DNA of 64,000 nt from Karalla daura (taxonomy: Eukaryota; Chordata; Actinopteri; Chaetodontiformes; Leiognathidae), in the NCBI GenBank assembly GCA_029224185.1, contig CM055191.1:4737036-4801035 (forward strand). The letters are read 5' to 3'. Below are positions 11,155-25,993 of this stretch, piece after piece. The notes under the pieces are model-generated. The model was given only the letters and a program-made list of their open reading frames with translations, was not told where the DNA came from and searched no databases. The translations under genes and the position numbers were made by a program. How positions within the stretch are numbered: the first letter of the stretch is position 1; each line of letters starts with the position of its first letter.

Positions 11155-14100
11155 CTGGACGGGAGAGAAAGTGGAAGGCCAGGGGAGGGAGAGGAGGGTG
11201 AGAGAGAGGAGGGGGGAGTAAACAGAAGGTCAGTGAGGGACAGTGATGCTCGGACACGTCCCGACAACATCAGGGGAAGGTGTCATGCAAGTTAGTGGGT
11301 CTGCTCCAGAGCAGCCATCAGCGTCTCTGACGAGACTACACACGGGACATGGACAGACACAAAGACGCTTCACTTCAATTAGCCTGGGTAGGAAGCTGCA
11401 GCCAGTTTAGCTTAGCATAGCCTGGAAACAAAGGGACCCGGCGCACTGTGCAGGCCAAACCAACACCTGCCTGTGCAAACACAATCTGTTGTTTTTTTGC
11501 ATTTTGGATTTTGTTTGTCTGACAAACAAACAAAAAGCACACTGATCTCTAACCCTCTGGACGGAGCAATCTGGTTATTCCTCGACTATTTTTAGTCTTA
11601 ATGACACACTCGACAAGAGAGCCAAACTATATTTCCCATATTGCAAAATGATAAATTCAACAAGACCTTAAGCAAAAGAACAATACAAATCTTTTAACCC
11701 TAATCACCTATAAAAATGTATGCTTAAATGTAGTCTCATTTCACCTGGTGATCTCTAGATCAACCTTACAACCAACGAGCTGCCCGGAGAGGACAAAAGG
11801 AAAACAAAAACACAAATCCAAGATTTTCACAAATTTAAAAAATACTTCTGTATTGTCTGAAATGGTACAACTGACCCCAGCTTATAAATATTTAATTAAA
11901 AACATACAGAAGCAGACATGCTGTAAAAAAAGACCCAAAACAAAACAAAAAAAACAAACAAACAAAAGAATAAAAGTGTCAGGCATCATCACATTGCAGT
12001 AGCAGAGTTAAGTGCTCTCATCCAAAGAAAAGGTGTTTTCTCATTCTCTGTTTGTTTCACGTGTTTGTTTGTTAACACAAGAAAACAAATCTCACAAAGC
12101 TCCAAAAGAATAAGAAATATTTGTAAATTCACCAACATGAAAGAAAAAAGATGCCTCTACCTTCAAAGAGATTCACAGGAATATACCACAAACACACACA
12201 CGCACACGCACTTTGGACTTGAATTCAAGCCTTTATCTCTGTTATTTTCATAGCCACAGCCAAACATGGTAATTGTCTAATTGTCTCTCTCGATCCAGCT
12301 CACCGCCAAAACCTCCACATCTATGTTGTCCTGAGGCTGTCCCGTCCACGTTTAGCAGAAATCTAAGACGAGGTTCCTGAGATCTCCTGCTGACACACAG
12401 GGAAACTAAACTATAATCTGCTCGGCGGGGGTACCAATTATCTCTGACGTGATCCCCGATTCTCAGGATCTTTTAAGACGATGTGGGAAAAAAAAAAAGA
12501 AATGGAAATTATATCTGAGGGCTGTGTGCCCTGGATAATTCAAGAAATTGATCACAGCGTATTGGAAACATTAATATGGATTTTCCTCTGATACCCATTT
12601 GACGTCCTCTGGAGTGAAAAATGAGGCTTTGGACCTCTGGTAAATGACTCACTCTGTCTCCCAGCCTTATTGCGTTGGTTTAACTTGTGACTTGTCATTT
12701 CTTTTCCCTTAAAATTGAAATAATGATTGAAGAAGCAAAAGGCAACAGCGGCATCTCCCCCATGCTTCAGATCGTGCTGCTGAGCAGTTTATCGTTCCTC
12801 AGCCACGAGTACAAAAGCAAAAAAACGACTTGGGGCATTTCTCACACTTCATCTTACTCGACGCTGGGATTCAAAGACTCCTTTAGAAAGAGTCCAGTGG
12901 CACGGTGCTGGGAGCAAGTCGCCCACAATACTCTGTCTTCAAACACGGCCAACAGGCTAAATCAATGGCAACTAAGAGATGACATCGCTCCCTGTGAGGC
13001 AAAGCAGCACTCAGCCAGCATCAGGGCACACACTGTACAGATGAGGCAGATTTATGAGCTAATCTGTCATCACATTGGATGGTTTCTACAAAAAAGGGAC
13101 TGAACATGTTTTTTTTTTTCTTAAATGAGTCCTGGTGTAGACAAGCTGAGAAAGAGCTCTGCAGTGTGTGAATCAGCCCAAGTTACATTCCCCCAGCGCC
13201 TCGCACCTCCTGCACTGATGAACAGCCAAATTTCACACTTGCACACATCTGCGGGCTGCGTACACACACACACACACATACACACACACACACACACACG
13301 CATGGATAACCAGGCTGCAGCCCCTGGCTGGACGCCGGGTACTGACCACTGACCTTCTGTACCTGTATTTGACAAGGTGAGTGAGAGAGACTCTGCACTC
13401 TCCTCTCCAGAGACTAAAACAAAAAACACCTGTCACCTGTGGCCCACAATGCAATGCCACGGTGTGTCACAACCACTTATGCTATGGCACCATATCTTCA
13501 CTGATTCTGCTCCTTTTGACAGGACAACTACAGCACAAGTCAAAGCACAACAGGAAAATGTTCTAGCTGCAGCAAAACAACAACCCGGTTGATCTCTCAG
13601 GCTCCTGTTTGAATTATGAACAATGCCCTGAAATATGGATGAGCTGCTAAGCGAGCACGGCTAATTAACGCGGACGATTCAAGCGACGGAAAAGGAGCGA
13701 ATCGATGAGGTGAAGCGGTGGGTTTGCACAACATTTTAATTTTTGGCTTCGTGTGAGGTCATACAGGCTTCATCTCGCCAAGGATGAAAGAGCTCTGAGT
13801 CTTGCTACAGGGCCCTTCAATCGGACAAATGGACGATGTTCAGGAATAAAGTCTATCTGGGCCTTTTTCACTAAGCTATCATTCTGCCCAGTCACAAAAA
13901 GTTGCACATCATATTGTTCCTTAGAAGGAAGGGGGGGGTAATATGAATGATTTGGATGGACAGAGACTCGGGGCCAGGAATATGGGTCACTGCAAAGGGC
14001 TGCATTAAAGGGTCATGAGATCCTTTGTGTGTGCACACTTTTTTCAAAGCAAGAAGAAAGGGGGAGGGACGTCTGAAGGGAGGATGACTGAAGCATGTGG

Positions 14101-17056
14101 GTTGGCTGCTTTCTCTAAGCCACACAAGTACACAACTCATTTAGGGAATTTTCACCAGCTGGCAAATTATTTGTTATCTTATCTAATATATTTTCCATGC
14201 AGAGCAGTTTAATCCGAGGGCTTTCTAGGACTGCAACACTTATTGACGAATCTGACACTTGTTTGAGGGGGTGAAAAGTGTCAGTTTGTGTGTGACATGG
14301 TCAGATAGTCAAAGGTCTGAAAATGTTCAGTTTATGATCAGTTTATTTATGAAAGGGAAACAAATTATTGTTGGCATTTAACTGACTTCAACAATGAATA
14401 AAAACACATTTCCATGAATGAAACTCAATGAGTCTAATTTACTTTTAATTGACTAAATGATGAATCCTTTCAGCTCTGACCCTTACTCTTTCTTACTATT
14501 CTTCCTACATAGATAAACAAGATAGGATTTTACATAAACTGGAGGCAATTAGCAGGGATGAACCACCAGTAAAACCTCTTCAGTCTCGTCTCCTTCCAAG
14601 TATTTGGTTGCAGCGGTGATTGTTGCCTGTGAGCAGTAATTTCAGCGGCACAGATGCTACTGAATCTTCATATACATATTATTTATCCAAATATTATCAC
14701 ACGTAATCAAAGTATATTATAGACTCTACAAGCAGCAGCTGTGCCTCAGTGATCCTATTCCTTCTTGCCATTCCATCATTAATGTTGCCACAGTTTATGT
14801 GCTAAACTCCAGTGTGCAGTAGGGATGCAAAATAAATTTGTGTGTTATAGATGCTCAGCTGCTAACTTCCAGTAGCATGTAAAAAGAGTACAGGTTCCAA
14901 CACATCTAATCTCTAAAGAATTCACCATTAAAACGAAGCCTATGGACAGATTGTGAGGACTTTAAAGGGGCTGCGGCTAAAGCTAATGCTAACACTAAAA
15001 CCAGCAAGGAGGAGCCTGGACTCCAGCCTATTGATGGGGCACTCGAGACAGTTTTCTTTAAAAACTTTTTGGATTATTATTACAACACTTCTGTTACATT
15101 ATTATTTTAAGTCAGAGGCAGAGCTGTAGTGTAAAAGTCAACCGTACCCGCTGCGTCTTCACTCAGGTGTGTACATAAACTATTAAAAATAGTTATCTCT
15201 GTCATTTATAAATTATAGACTGGTATCAGTGGGAAAAACTAGTTATTGTGCATCCTTAGTATACAGTCATTATACTGCAATGACTGTATAATGTCATTAG
15301 ATAATATATCTTCATGACAAAACTGACAGAATAGCAGGGAGAGGTGCAATTATAAACCTCAGTTCCATAGAGAGCAACATGGATTTATCAACACACACAC
15401 ACAAAGTCAGTGAGACTGAAGTTTTGGAGCCACAGGCTGTAGCCAGCGTAAACCTCAGTCAAATAAAGGATTAAGGAGTCAGACAGACAGGACTAACATA
15501 TTCAACCAAACAAACCCTCCGCTCCCACACCTGTCCCCTGAGGGAGACCGGGACAGCAGGTTACACCCAATTTTACCGCCTATAAAAATCACCTGTAGTA
15601 TTTAGGCAGGAAAGTTTGTATGTCATTTGATGAACCAAATGTAACACTGAAGTTGCAGTGTAAATATGTATACCATGTCTAATGGTCAAAGTGGTTTCAG
15701 ATCGGTAACTAGCTAACAATTTTGTTCTTACAAATACAAATAGCTGGTAACTACCTGTCTCTAATAACCAAAACTGACAGTACAAACAAGATAGATGTAA
15801 TGAGTCAAGAGAGATTTAACATTACAGGTCTGCCCTAATGTCACTTTTGTAATCACGATAAAAACTAGAACAGCTATGACTCAAAACAAGCATTTATTAC
15901 TGTTTTACTGAAAACTCAGCACCTCAACTGCCTCATCGAGAGGCAGGAGGCCGGCTCCAGATGTCTTCTTGTTGGCTTTACCATTAGCATTAGCTTTATT
16001 GTTAGCCACAGAAGCTTTGGCAACCTCATATTAATTCCATACTCTGTCGTTTTCATGATGCAATGCTGGCTAATTGAAAAAGAATCAAATGACGAGACCT
16101 AGAGGTGTGGCATGATTTTTTACCATATTGGGGCAATAATAATCAATATCGATGATTATCATGCACCTAGTTCCAGCTGTGACAATATTGAGGATATACA
16201 TGTACTGTACGTATTGCTGTGCGTGAAAGGACTGGTCCCAGTCAAAACCTTTTTCACAAGCAGCTGAGAGAGAATATGAAGGTATGAGACTTGACACTCT
16301 ATTAATGCGCTGTGTGCTGTTTATGCTGCTTGGCGGGTTGCTTGGTAATTTTATCTTCAAAGGCCACAAGACCAGAAAAACTGTAGATACTGAGGGAAAT
16401 TGTTATGGCTTGCATCAAACAAAATTGTATCAATTTCTGGTTGTTGGTATCTCCATATCTTTTATGGGTAAAACCGGGCACAACATTACGGCGAGATGTC
16501 ACCGTGGGCTTGTTTTGCTTTGCCTCGTACTCTGCTCTTGATTCTGGATGGGTGTGTTGACTCCACGCCAAACTGTAAAAGCAGGTGTGATCGATGCTGA
16601 GTAAGTGCACTGTGACTCGTTGGTCATTATCACAGAGCTTGGGAGAGATGAAGCGCTGCGTGGCACGCTCTCCCCCCTTTTTCTCCAAAGCCCTTGAATC
16701 CAAACTTTGCGACTGTGCTGAGCAAAGTCATGCTGCTGAGCTATACACTGGAGGGAAGCAGTGTGAGTCATCCACAGCCCAATCTGCGCTACTCTACTGT
16801 AGGCCTACCTCTCCACCCCCGAGGCTGCCTATTAAGGGCCTGTGAAGCGCAGTGGACAGAATTTCAATGAGCAGACTCGTTCTTCTGTCTGTCCGTACGT
16901 ACACGTACGTACACTGTAACGATTTGGCACACGCAGATATGCTGAGGTGCCTCTTTTTCGGCGCTCATCTTCCTCCACCTCATCTGTCTTTCATTCACTC
17001 TCCACGGCCTTGCTCTGCCTTTGTTCCTCCCTTACCTCGCCTCCCCTCCCTCACTC

Positions 17057-17087
<31 letters not shown>

Positions 17088-20000
17088 CTTTCTCACTCTC
17101 TCTGTGGGCTCTTTTCCCCTTTTCTGCCTTCCTTAGCAGTTTACAAAGAAGAGTGCCATGCACCAATCGGATGACTGGTCAGCCTTAGTCAACGTTGTCA
17201 TTACTGGAGCTCGACAGGCCTAATGTTGATTTATACACATCGCTGAGCTCCAAAACAGTGCTAAAAATAAAGCCTGCAATATCCCCGGGCTGCCCGGGGC
17301 AGATAATGTACTCCTGCAAGCACGGTGAACCGGAGCATCTTACTTTCTAGGCAAGGAAGCAGCACAGAGAGCACATGTCATCACTCTGACCCCAGCTGCA
17401 CCAGCCTCACATCGTTTTGCCTTTGAATGGGTCCCTGGGAAAATATACAAAGCAGGGTGGAGATATACCTTATGCCTAAGACTACAGTACACACGTAGGG
17501 CTGCACTTTGACAGGCTGTGAGTCAGAGTGATGCTTATGTGCAGCAGGGTGGGCTTCTGTCAGGGCCGAGTCAAGGGGGAGATGTCAAGTGTCAGCACTG
17601 GGGTCATGCAGGCCCAGAAGTACGAGGCTTCTCGCTGAACAAGCACATTGGTCATGCCGTCAACTTCAGCTTTATGCTGCGGAGGAGAAACTCCGGCTCA
17701 TTAGACTTGCATTAGATATGGCCACGGCTGGGGTGAACGGCATAAACATGCATCACAGTAAAATACTAAAAATAACCTCCCATCAGAACTCAAGATTTGC
17801 TTCGTTATTGGATAATCTTGATCAAATTTCTCATCCATGGTTCAAAATCAGCTGTATATCTACGGGGGGTAGATAGGTTTTGTTGGTCAATACCAATTAG
17901 TAAACGATTACCTCACAGGGTGATGAGACCCCGGCTTCCCAAAGTCAATATCCAGAGCGTGTGATTTAAAGCGCTACTGCCCGCCACGACGACTTAAAGA
18001 GGAGGAAGATGAGCAGTAGGAGGAGGAAGATGCGCAGTAGGAGGAGGAGAACGAGGAGAAGGAGGAGGAAGGGCGCAGCGTGACGGGCAATCAACCAGTG
18101 ACCAATTATTCAGCTATCAAAACGACAGCAACAGCACTATTACAGCACTTTGCATCATGACTCTACCTCCACGCCCGACACTTCTGTTGTAACTGCACTT
18201 TAATTAGGGATCTCCATTGTGGGAATGTGACTTTATTTGTGCCAATTACAGGCTACCATCACTCAGGGGTGCCGCTGGAGTCGGAGGCGGTGTCATACTT
18301 GAATAGGAGATAAGTTTTATCTGTGTTGCCGTGGTTGTAGCTGATAACCTAATGTCAGTTTAATGATCAAATTATAAAGGCTAGTTTCTCATTTTTGTAA
18401 TTGCACAGGGCATTATGTGGACTTTGACACATTCATTTGGTGCTTAAATACATGTTACTACAATTGTTGCCTAACTAGGTGTGATGATAACTTGTTTAAC
18501 CCATTACTGGTGTGTTTTGAAACCACTCTGATCTAACTCTTAATGTTTTCAGGTTGTCTCACTTCTATTCTATGATTCTATGTCCTTAAACAGTGTTTTG
18601 AAGCCCTGCTCCTCTGGGACCAGGCTTGAGATGTTATCTGCCCAGGTACACCTTATTGAAATGATCAGCCAGGCGCTCATTTGAATCAGGTGTTTGCGAT
18701 GCATTGAGAAACATTATCCTATAGCTTGACCTTCCTGGGTATTAAGCAGCAGGAGATAGGACTGATCTACATTACTCATCCTCCCAGGCCTGAGAGGCCT
18801 GACAAGCCTTCACATCTGATTCAACCCAACTACAAGAGAGAACCAGCTGGAAGTGACTGTACACTGGAATAAGAGCTCTAGTCCTTGACAAGAGAAAGCC
18901 CTGCTTCTCAGTAGGGTTATAATACTTTGGTGATGACATTTAGTTGTTTTTTTTCCTAGAAACAATGAGATAATTGTCAGAGTCAAAGAATTTGTCACAT
19001 GTGAAACAGGCGTCAGAAATCCTTGCCTCCTCCTGCGTTTTGATTACCACGTCTTCAGCTGTGTGCTAACACTCCTGGAGCTATGTTCTTATGTGTGAGG
19101 TCAGATAGGGCTGCACTGCTGGCTTTTTAGCATGCACACACACATCCAGCTCTTTTTTTCCCTCCTGAAACCTCGACTCAGGGTTTCTGCTGAGCCCAAG
19201 CAGCAATCCAGTACCAGCTCTCTCTGTTTCCTAATCTCTAACTCTGTGGCCGCCTCTAAAAAAAAGAATAATTGAAATCATTCTTACATAAAGTAACAGG
19301 AGGCCAGGGATTACTATGGTAACGAAAAGTTGGTGGCATGCCACGACTGAAGGAATCTAAGTGACAGATGAAACACAGACTTTTTGAAACTGTGTTAAAT
19401 GTCGATCAGTGTGATCGTTGCCCAGATATAATCCAAATTAAAACTGATTGATTGTATCGGATCCTCGCATCCAGACCTTTAGCCGCAAGGCTTTGCTTTT
19501 AGAGCTTGCAAATTTTACTCTCATTAACCTCATTTCCAGCTGCTGCAAACAGTCAGTGCTGGTAGAAAATGGAACAAAAAAAGAAACAAACTGTACAGTA
19601 CCTGCTCACCAGCAAACAGAACGAGTCAGTAACTCTGTAAATATCAAGCTTAGAGGATAGCAAATGGTGCAGTTAAACTCATCAGGCTGCGAAAGACGAT
19701 AACCTTAAATAAACGTGTGCATCGGTGGCAGTAATTTGTCAGGGGTGACATGGTTCGTCCTGAGGATTTAAAACGACCTCCAGGATGTGCTCACAGTTGA
19801 CCTTCTCAAAGTGACTTATCACTGCAGCGTTAAGGTCTAAAACAGTGCAAAGACACGCAGTGGAGTGAGTTAATGCATCAAGTCTGTCGCTGATCAAAAC
19901 GATTTGGACTAGAACCAGAATAGAACCAAATTATTTTGTCTTCATAAAAAAAAATCAATGGATCATCCAATCATGGGCTGACCCTACACTCTTGCACATA

Positions 20001-21230
20001 CATTTACACAACATTGCTAATACATTAATAGCACTGTCTGAATCACTGTGTCCTTGCAATGCATATGACATTACACCTCTTACACATGTATATTTTGTAT
20101 ATTCTGTATACTGACTTCACTGTATGTGTAGTGTTGTCTAACTCCCGCACTCCTCATCCTGTTTTAAAATTCCTTGTAGCCATAAAAGCAAGTTGAATAA
20201 CTACCTGACAATAAATCTGAGTCTGATCCCGAAGGAAACAAACCATGATTTGAGTCTCGACAGGTGGTCCTTTAATGTGCTCATCTGTCTGAACACTGTT
20301 GCTCTGATTCAACATTACCCAAGTAGAGATTGGGCGCCACCAATCTTTCTCAATAGAAACGCACATGATTTTGCAACATGTGCACGGAACATGTGGGATT
20401 GGCAGTGTTTGCAGTGCTGCAACAAATCAGGTGTGTTTCCATCAGCAAATAAAAGTGTCAACCTGTGCAAGAGACTCCAGAGGCTGGAGAGAGAGAAATG
20501 AAAGGCCCTGTGAAGAGAGAGAGAGAGCACATGGCTGTCTAGACCTTAATGCTGTTGGACAGGCCCTTTTGTTTCAGCTCATATGAGACTACATTTAAGG
20601 TGTAGGTATATAATTAACCTATCAGACATACACTGTGATAGCAGCATACAATGGAACAGAAAAAGACAATTAAAATCTTAACCCTCACTTCCAGCAGCTG
20701 CAGTAGATCCTGGCTCTGATAAAACTATCTGCTCAGCACCAAATGGATGAACATTGTGAGGCATTTAGTGGCTGAAAATCCAAATACTTGGCTGTAAAGC
20801 CAGTAGCAGCCAGAGCAAAGCTTTAAAACAGAAAAAAACTGTTAAAGTCGACAGGCTTCCAGACACAAAACTGAGAAGAAAAGCAGTGGAGAGGTTGTTT
20901 CTCAATATGAGACATGTCACATGTTATGGCATATGCTGTTGCATTTAGGCCAATGATATGAAAAAAATGAATGCATCCATGTTTCTGCATGGCTACTAAT
21001 GGTGAAGCAACATCTGAAGATCTTGACATCTGCTGCCTGGAGGTTGATGTTGTCTGACAGACACAAACAACTGCTGCTTCCCATGTAGGCAAAACAATAT
21101 GTGAATCCAGGAAAAGAGCTTTTAATCCCCTCTTCTACAATCAATTCACTTCATCCGTGAAGATGTTCAATGAAGAGTGAGGAACGGAGGCAAAGGTGTG
21201 TTTGTGTGCATACATGTATGTGTGTGTGTG

Positions 21231-21264
<34 letters not shown>

Positions 21265-21619
21265 CAGAGACAGAGACAGAGTGGTAGGGATGGAGAGAGA
21301 GTATTCTCACCTATCAGATCATTCACCCAGCCCTCACGCGGCGCGTCCCAGGGTTCCCCATTGCTCACCCAAAGCGTCCACACGGCGTCACTGTTGCTGC
21401 GCTGCAAGCGCCTTGAATCCGCCCCCAACTCCACCACACAGGAAACAAGGTTACTGCCCAAGAGATGTCACTTCCGAAACACCCACTCCCGCTCGCTTGC
21501 TCGCGCTCGCTCCCTCACGCCCCCAGCCTATTGCCATGACAACCGAGAAAAGAATAGAATATAAGTGAGTGTTAAAGAGACAGAGGGATCAGAGAGACAG
21601 GGAAAAAGAGGGATGGAGA

Positions 21620-21678
<59 letters not shown>

Positions 21679-24600
21679 GAGTAGGGGAGGGGAGGACAGA
21701 GAGGAAATCTGGGGAAGAGTGAAGAAGAGGAGAGGGAAAAGATGGACAGGGAGAGAGAGAGGTGAATGGGTGGGCGGGGAAAGGATGGATGACAGGAGAG
21801 GAGGAGAGAGTGATAGAGAGAGAGAGAGAGAGAGAGAGGGAGAAGGAGGGTAGAGAGAGAGAGGAGGCATGTGGTGGGATGTGATCGGGGGAAAGGGGAG
21901 AGGAGAGAGAGGGAGGTGGAGATGTTGCGGATGTCGTGAAGAAGAAGAAGAAGAAGAAGAAGAGAGAAATGAAGTGATGAGAGGCAGAGAGAGGGAAAGA
22001 AGGGAAGGAAGGGAGGAAGGAAGGAGGACACTTTTTTGGGAATAGGGAGCCCACATCTTGTTCCCATAGCAACACAGCCATCCATGAAATACTGACTTGT
22101 ACCTCCCTCTCACTCTCTTACTCTCTCTGTTTCTGTCTCTCCATCCCTCCCCCTCTCCTCTTCTCTTTCCATCTTTAACTATATATACGTACGCACACGT
22201 ATACGCACGCAAACACCGTGAGCATTAGTTGGCACTGAGTGTGTATGCGGGTAATCCATGCACTGCAACACTGTCAAACACATCAAAAGGTACCAAATAT
22301 ACCATCAACGTATCGCTCTGCAGGAATTAATCCGTGCTCTTACGCTCTCAGTGGCGGTTCTCGGGATTGGTTCGCCTCTCTATCAGTACTACTCTCTCAC
22401 AGCGTACGTACTTCAAGAGGGCACTCTGAGCCTGTAAACGCTCTCCAAGCCGGCTGTGAATTGATCCATTTTTTTCTTTTTTTTTTTAAGGGTAAAACCG
22501 TGTGAAGTCCAGGGTCGGCCAGAACAACACCGTTTTACGCCGCGTGTCACTCACACTGGCGAGATGGCAAACGTGTCGGCGTCGGTTTTAAAGCGGCTGC
22601 AGCGGGAGGTCAGGAGGAGCGCTCGCCGTTCCAGAGAGGGGGCCAGACGCCGGCAGCGGCACAGCGGCACACACTTTAGGAGAGTCCGCCTTCAGAGGAA
22701 CTCACAGAGCTACGCTGGCAGCGAAGAGCGGCGGAGAAGTTCAGCTCAGACGCTCGCTCTCATCCCCGCAACATCTGGCCAGTGGCTGCATGGAGCGGGT
22801 GGGATTGTCGAGCTAAAGGGATCGAGCGTTTGGGTCACTGGTTACTACAGAAGTATCGTGACACGCTGTGAGTCAGAGGAATTCCAGGAAAAGTTATGCA
22901 AGTTACATAAGTTAATAATTGGTGCGACCTCAGAAATCCCCAGTCACATTGGACATAAAGCTTCTTTCCTAGATCAAACCATCCAACTCTTCTTTTCTTT
23001 AGGTATGAAATAACTCATATAGATTTTTTATCATATTTTATCTTATCTAATATTCTTGTCTTATGCTATCTTATCAAAAGCCTGCAGGCTTCGTCTGACT
23101 TGAAGGATGCTATAAATTTTTATCAATGAGCAATTACGAGGCTCTGGGAAACACTGTGCTTAAAGGTGGATCAATGCAAACGCGTATCACACACGATCTT
23201 AGGCAAGCCTTGGACACGGGCTACTGAAATGCACACAAGACAAAAAAAAAAACAATTAATAACCACATCTGTAGAAATCCACTGCATATAGGAGGTAAGA
23301 GGTTTTGCAGCTCTAAAACTAAATTTGTCAAAGGGACACCTTGGAAATTCAATTAAACAATGGACATTCAAATAAAGTTGACTCACATTTTGGCCTGATA
23401 GTTTATTGTTTAATGTTTTAATTTCAACTGAACTGAAGGCATTTTAAGCTATTATCAGTCAGGCTGCTATCCCCTAAGTGTCATAAATGTTTTGCCTCTG
23501 ACATTTCTTCACAATTTCTGAATTCATTCGAGGGTCAGATTCGGTCATCGGAAACTGTGAGGACTGCAAGACCAAGTGAGGCCACTAGAGGCAGAGTGAA
23601 CTGACTGGATGCTTGTGAGCCACACCTCAGTACGTGTCCCTCTGACATGCTCCAGCTCTGGATGTTATCACTCCATGCAGAACACGGAGGTGTCACTTCA
23701 CAGCCAGAATGAAGAGACCTCAGCAGTAACCTTCGGCGATGACAGACGTCTGAACTCCATCGTATACCGTCCATTGGACGTTAGACTCTTTGGATTGGTG
23801 CCAAAATGCAGCAGATCTATGGTGGGGAGGGGGGGCTGGTAAGGACATGGCCATCAGCCCAACATAACACCAACACTACACTAACTCCTGGCAGCCTGTT
23901 CTTGAAACCTTCCATTCTCTCTCCAATCCATCTCTTCCTCCTCTTCCTCCTCCTCCTCCTCCACCTCCTCCTCCTCCTGCCCATCTGTTTCTCAGCCCCC
24001 CCACCCCTTCGCTCTCTGGCTCCCTCTCTAGCTTCTCCTTTCTGGATGTGGCCCTACACAAAGCTTTTATCTCCATCTCTACACCCCCCCACACATACAC
24101 ACCTCCCTTCTGTATTTACACTGTCACTTCTCACCCTTTCATCCTCAATATTCCTCTATGAGAGACTAAAAAACAAAACTCATCTGTCCTAGAATCACAT
24201 TTTTACCATTCACCTCTCTCATGCTCCAGCTCCCTCCTCCATCTTCTCTCGCACTCTTCTGTTCTTCTATTTTTGTTCCCAGATCCCTGTGATGTTCCCT
24301 CTGCCTTCTCCAAATCTAAATCCAATCGCATCTACCTGACTTCCTATCTGATCCCTTCTTTCCCTTACAAGTGGCCTCTTCATTCATCCTCTGAACAACA
24401 CTGATCTTGATGTAAATTCAAAGTCTTGCACATTTGGGAGACCGACACTGGCGAAGGGAAATACATGAGCAAACGTGTTGGGATTAACAGATTGCTAATA
24501 ATAACTACATGCACAAAAACAACCGCTGACAATAAATTAAAATGAGTCCATCTGCTCAACTTTTGTGTTCAGCACTTTGGTGTTCGTCCACGTTCATCAG

Positions 24601-25934
24601 CGGATGCGTAACAGGCCAGTAGTAGCGCAAACCGCCTCACGGTGTCCCTGTCTGTCATTTGCATCAACTCTCACACATCTGAAATCAACGGGGCTGAAGC
24701 TGTCGTGGGAACGTAGATGTGTCAAACAGTTAAATAGGAAAATATAGTAAAATGTGTTGTTTGTACTCGGAATGGCCCGGACTCATCTAAAACAGTGATG
24801 AATGACAGGAGCAGCTTGAGACCATTCAGGCTTTGGCCAACAGAAAAGTTGTGTTAGCGTGTTGTATCTGTGCAGCAGCCTCCTCTCACACTCTCCCTCT
24901 CCACTGCTCTGTCGTTCGCTCAGTCTCCCACTCGCTTACACTCACTCCCACAACTCTCTCTTTGCTTCTCTCTTTCGTTCACACTCTCTCCCTCCCTCCC
25001 TCCCTCCATCTCTCTCGTTCCCTGTTCGCATCTCTCCTCCACTTACCTAATGTCTTTTAACTAGAACTGCAGCCGCTCTCATTCTTGCAAAAGTCTCTAT
25101 CAAAATGTCAAGCGTAGCTTTTCGTGGCAAACTTTTCCAAATGTCACAGATATAAAGCGTTAGAGAGCCTGTTTCTCTCAGCTTTCCGGGCCGAAGCACA
25201 TGCATCCCCTGCCTGTCGAAACACTTGTTTCGCTGCCTGCGTTGTCCATATCTGTGGTACAAAATGTAGACGTGATAAAATACGCTAAAACCAAAAGATG
25301 AACGGCCAGCTCATTCATGTCTCTGTGGAAGGTCAGGACACTCAGGTACGTGAAGACTTCAGAGCGTCCCGGCTGCCTTTGTGCTGTAGCACGCCTACAC
25401 CGGACACAACACATTGTGGATCTGTCGAGTCTGCGTCGTAATCGAGTCATCATTCACATCACTTTTTATCTCTTAACTTCCAAGTTTTTTTTTTCTAGAC
25501 ACATCACAAAAGCATGTAACTCAGCAAGTCCCTCTCTAATACCTGAGATACTCCCACCTTCCCTCTGCAACTCACCCTGTGATTTTTCATGTTCCCACTC
25601 TCATGTTCCCTCCCATAACTCCCCAGTCCACCATCTTTCTTTTCTTTGACTCTCTCCGACTTCAGATCTCTCCTGCATTTTGCTCTAAACAGTCTGACAG
25701 GCTACACAGGGAACCCTCCAGGTTGCTCTGCGAGGCCCCTCTTCACTCAGGGTGTGAATAAATAAACACTATGGGAGGAAAATGAAACGCTGGACTCTCT
25801 CTCTCGCTCTCCCTCTCTCTCTCCTGCTTCATTGAAAGGCACAGTCCTGCTTCTCCACCTGGCTGTGAAGGTGATATTTAATGTGCTGAGAGGAGAAATA
25901 AAGATAAATGAGCAGGGTGGGGGGGGGTCTCTGA

Positions 25935-25993
<59 letters not shown>

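Noticed and set aside
10591..11295. Long open frames on both strands over the syngap1 exon 2 minisatellite (up to 234 codons)
   Set aside because: A 15-bp unit is a multiple of three, so all frames stay open together. Only the frame with splice sites and the conserved RWNP...SGNQ tail is supported.
21528..22212. Ser/Leu/Pro-rich minus-strand frames up to 207 codons
   Set aside because: Pure (GA/TC)n composition; no domain, no splice logic.
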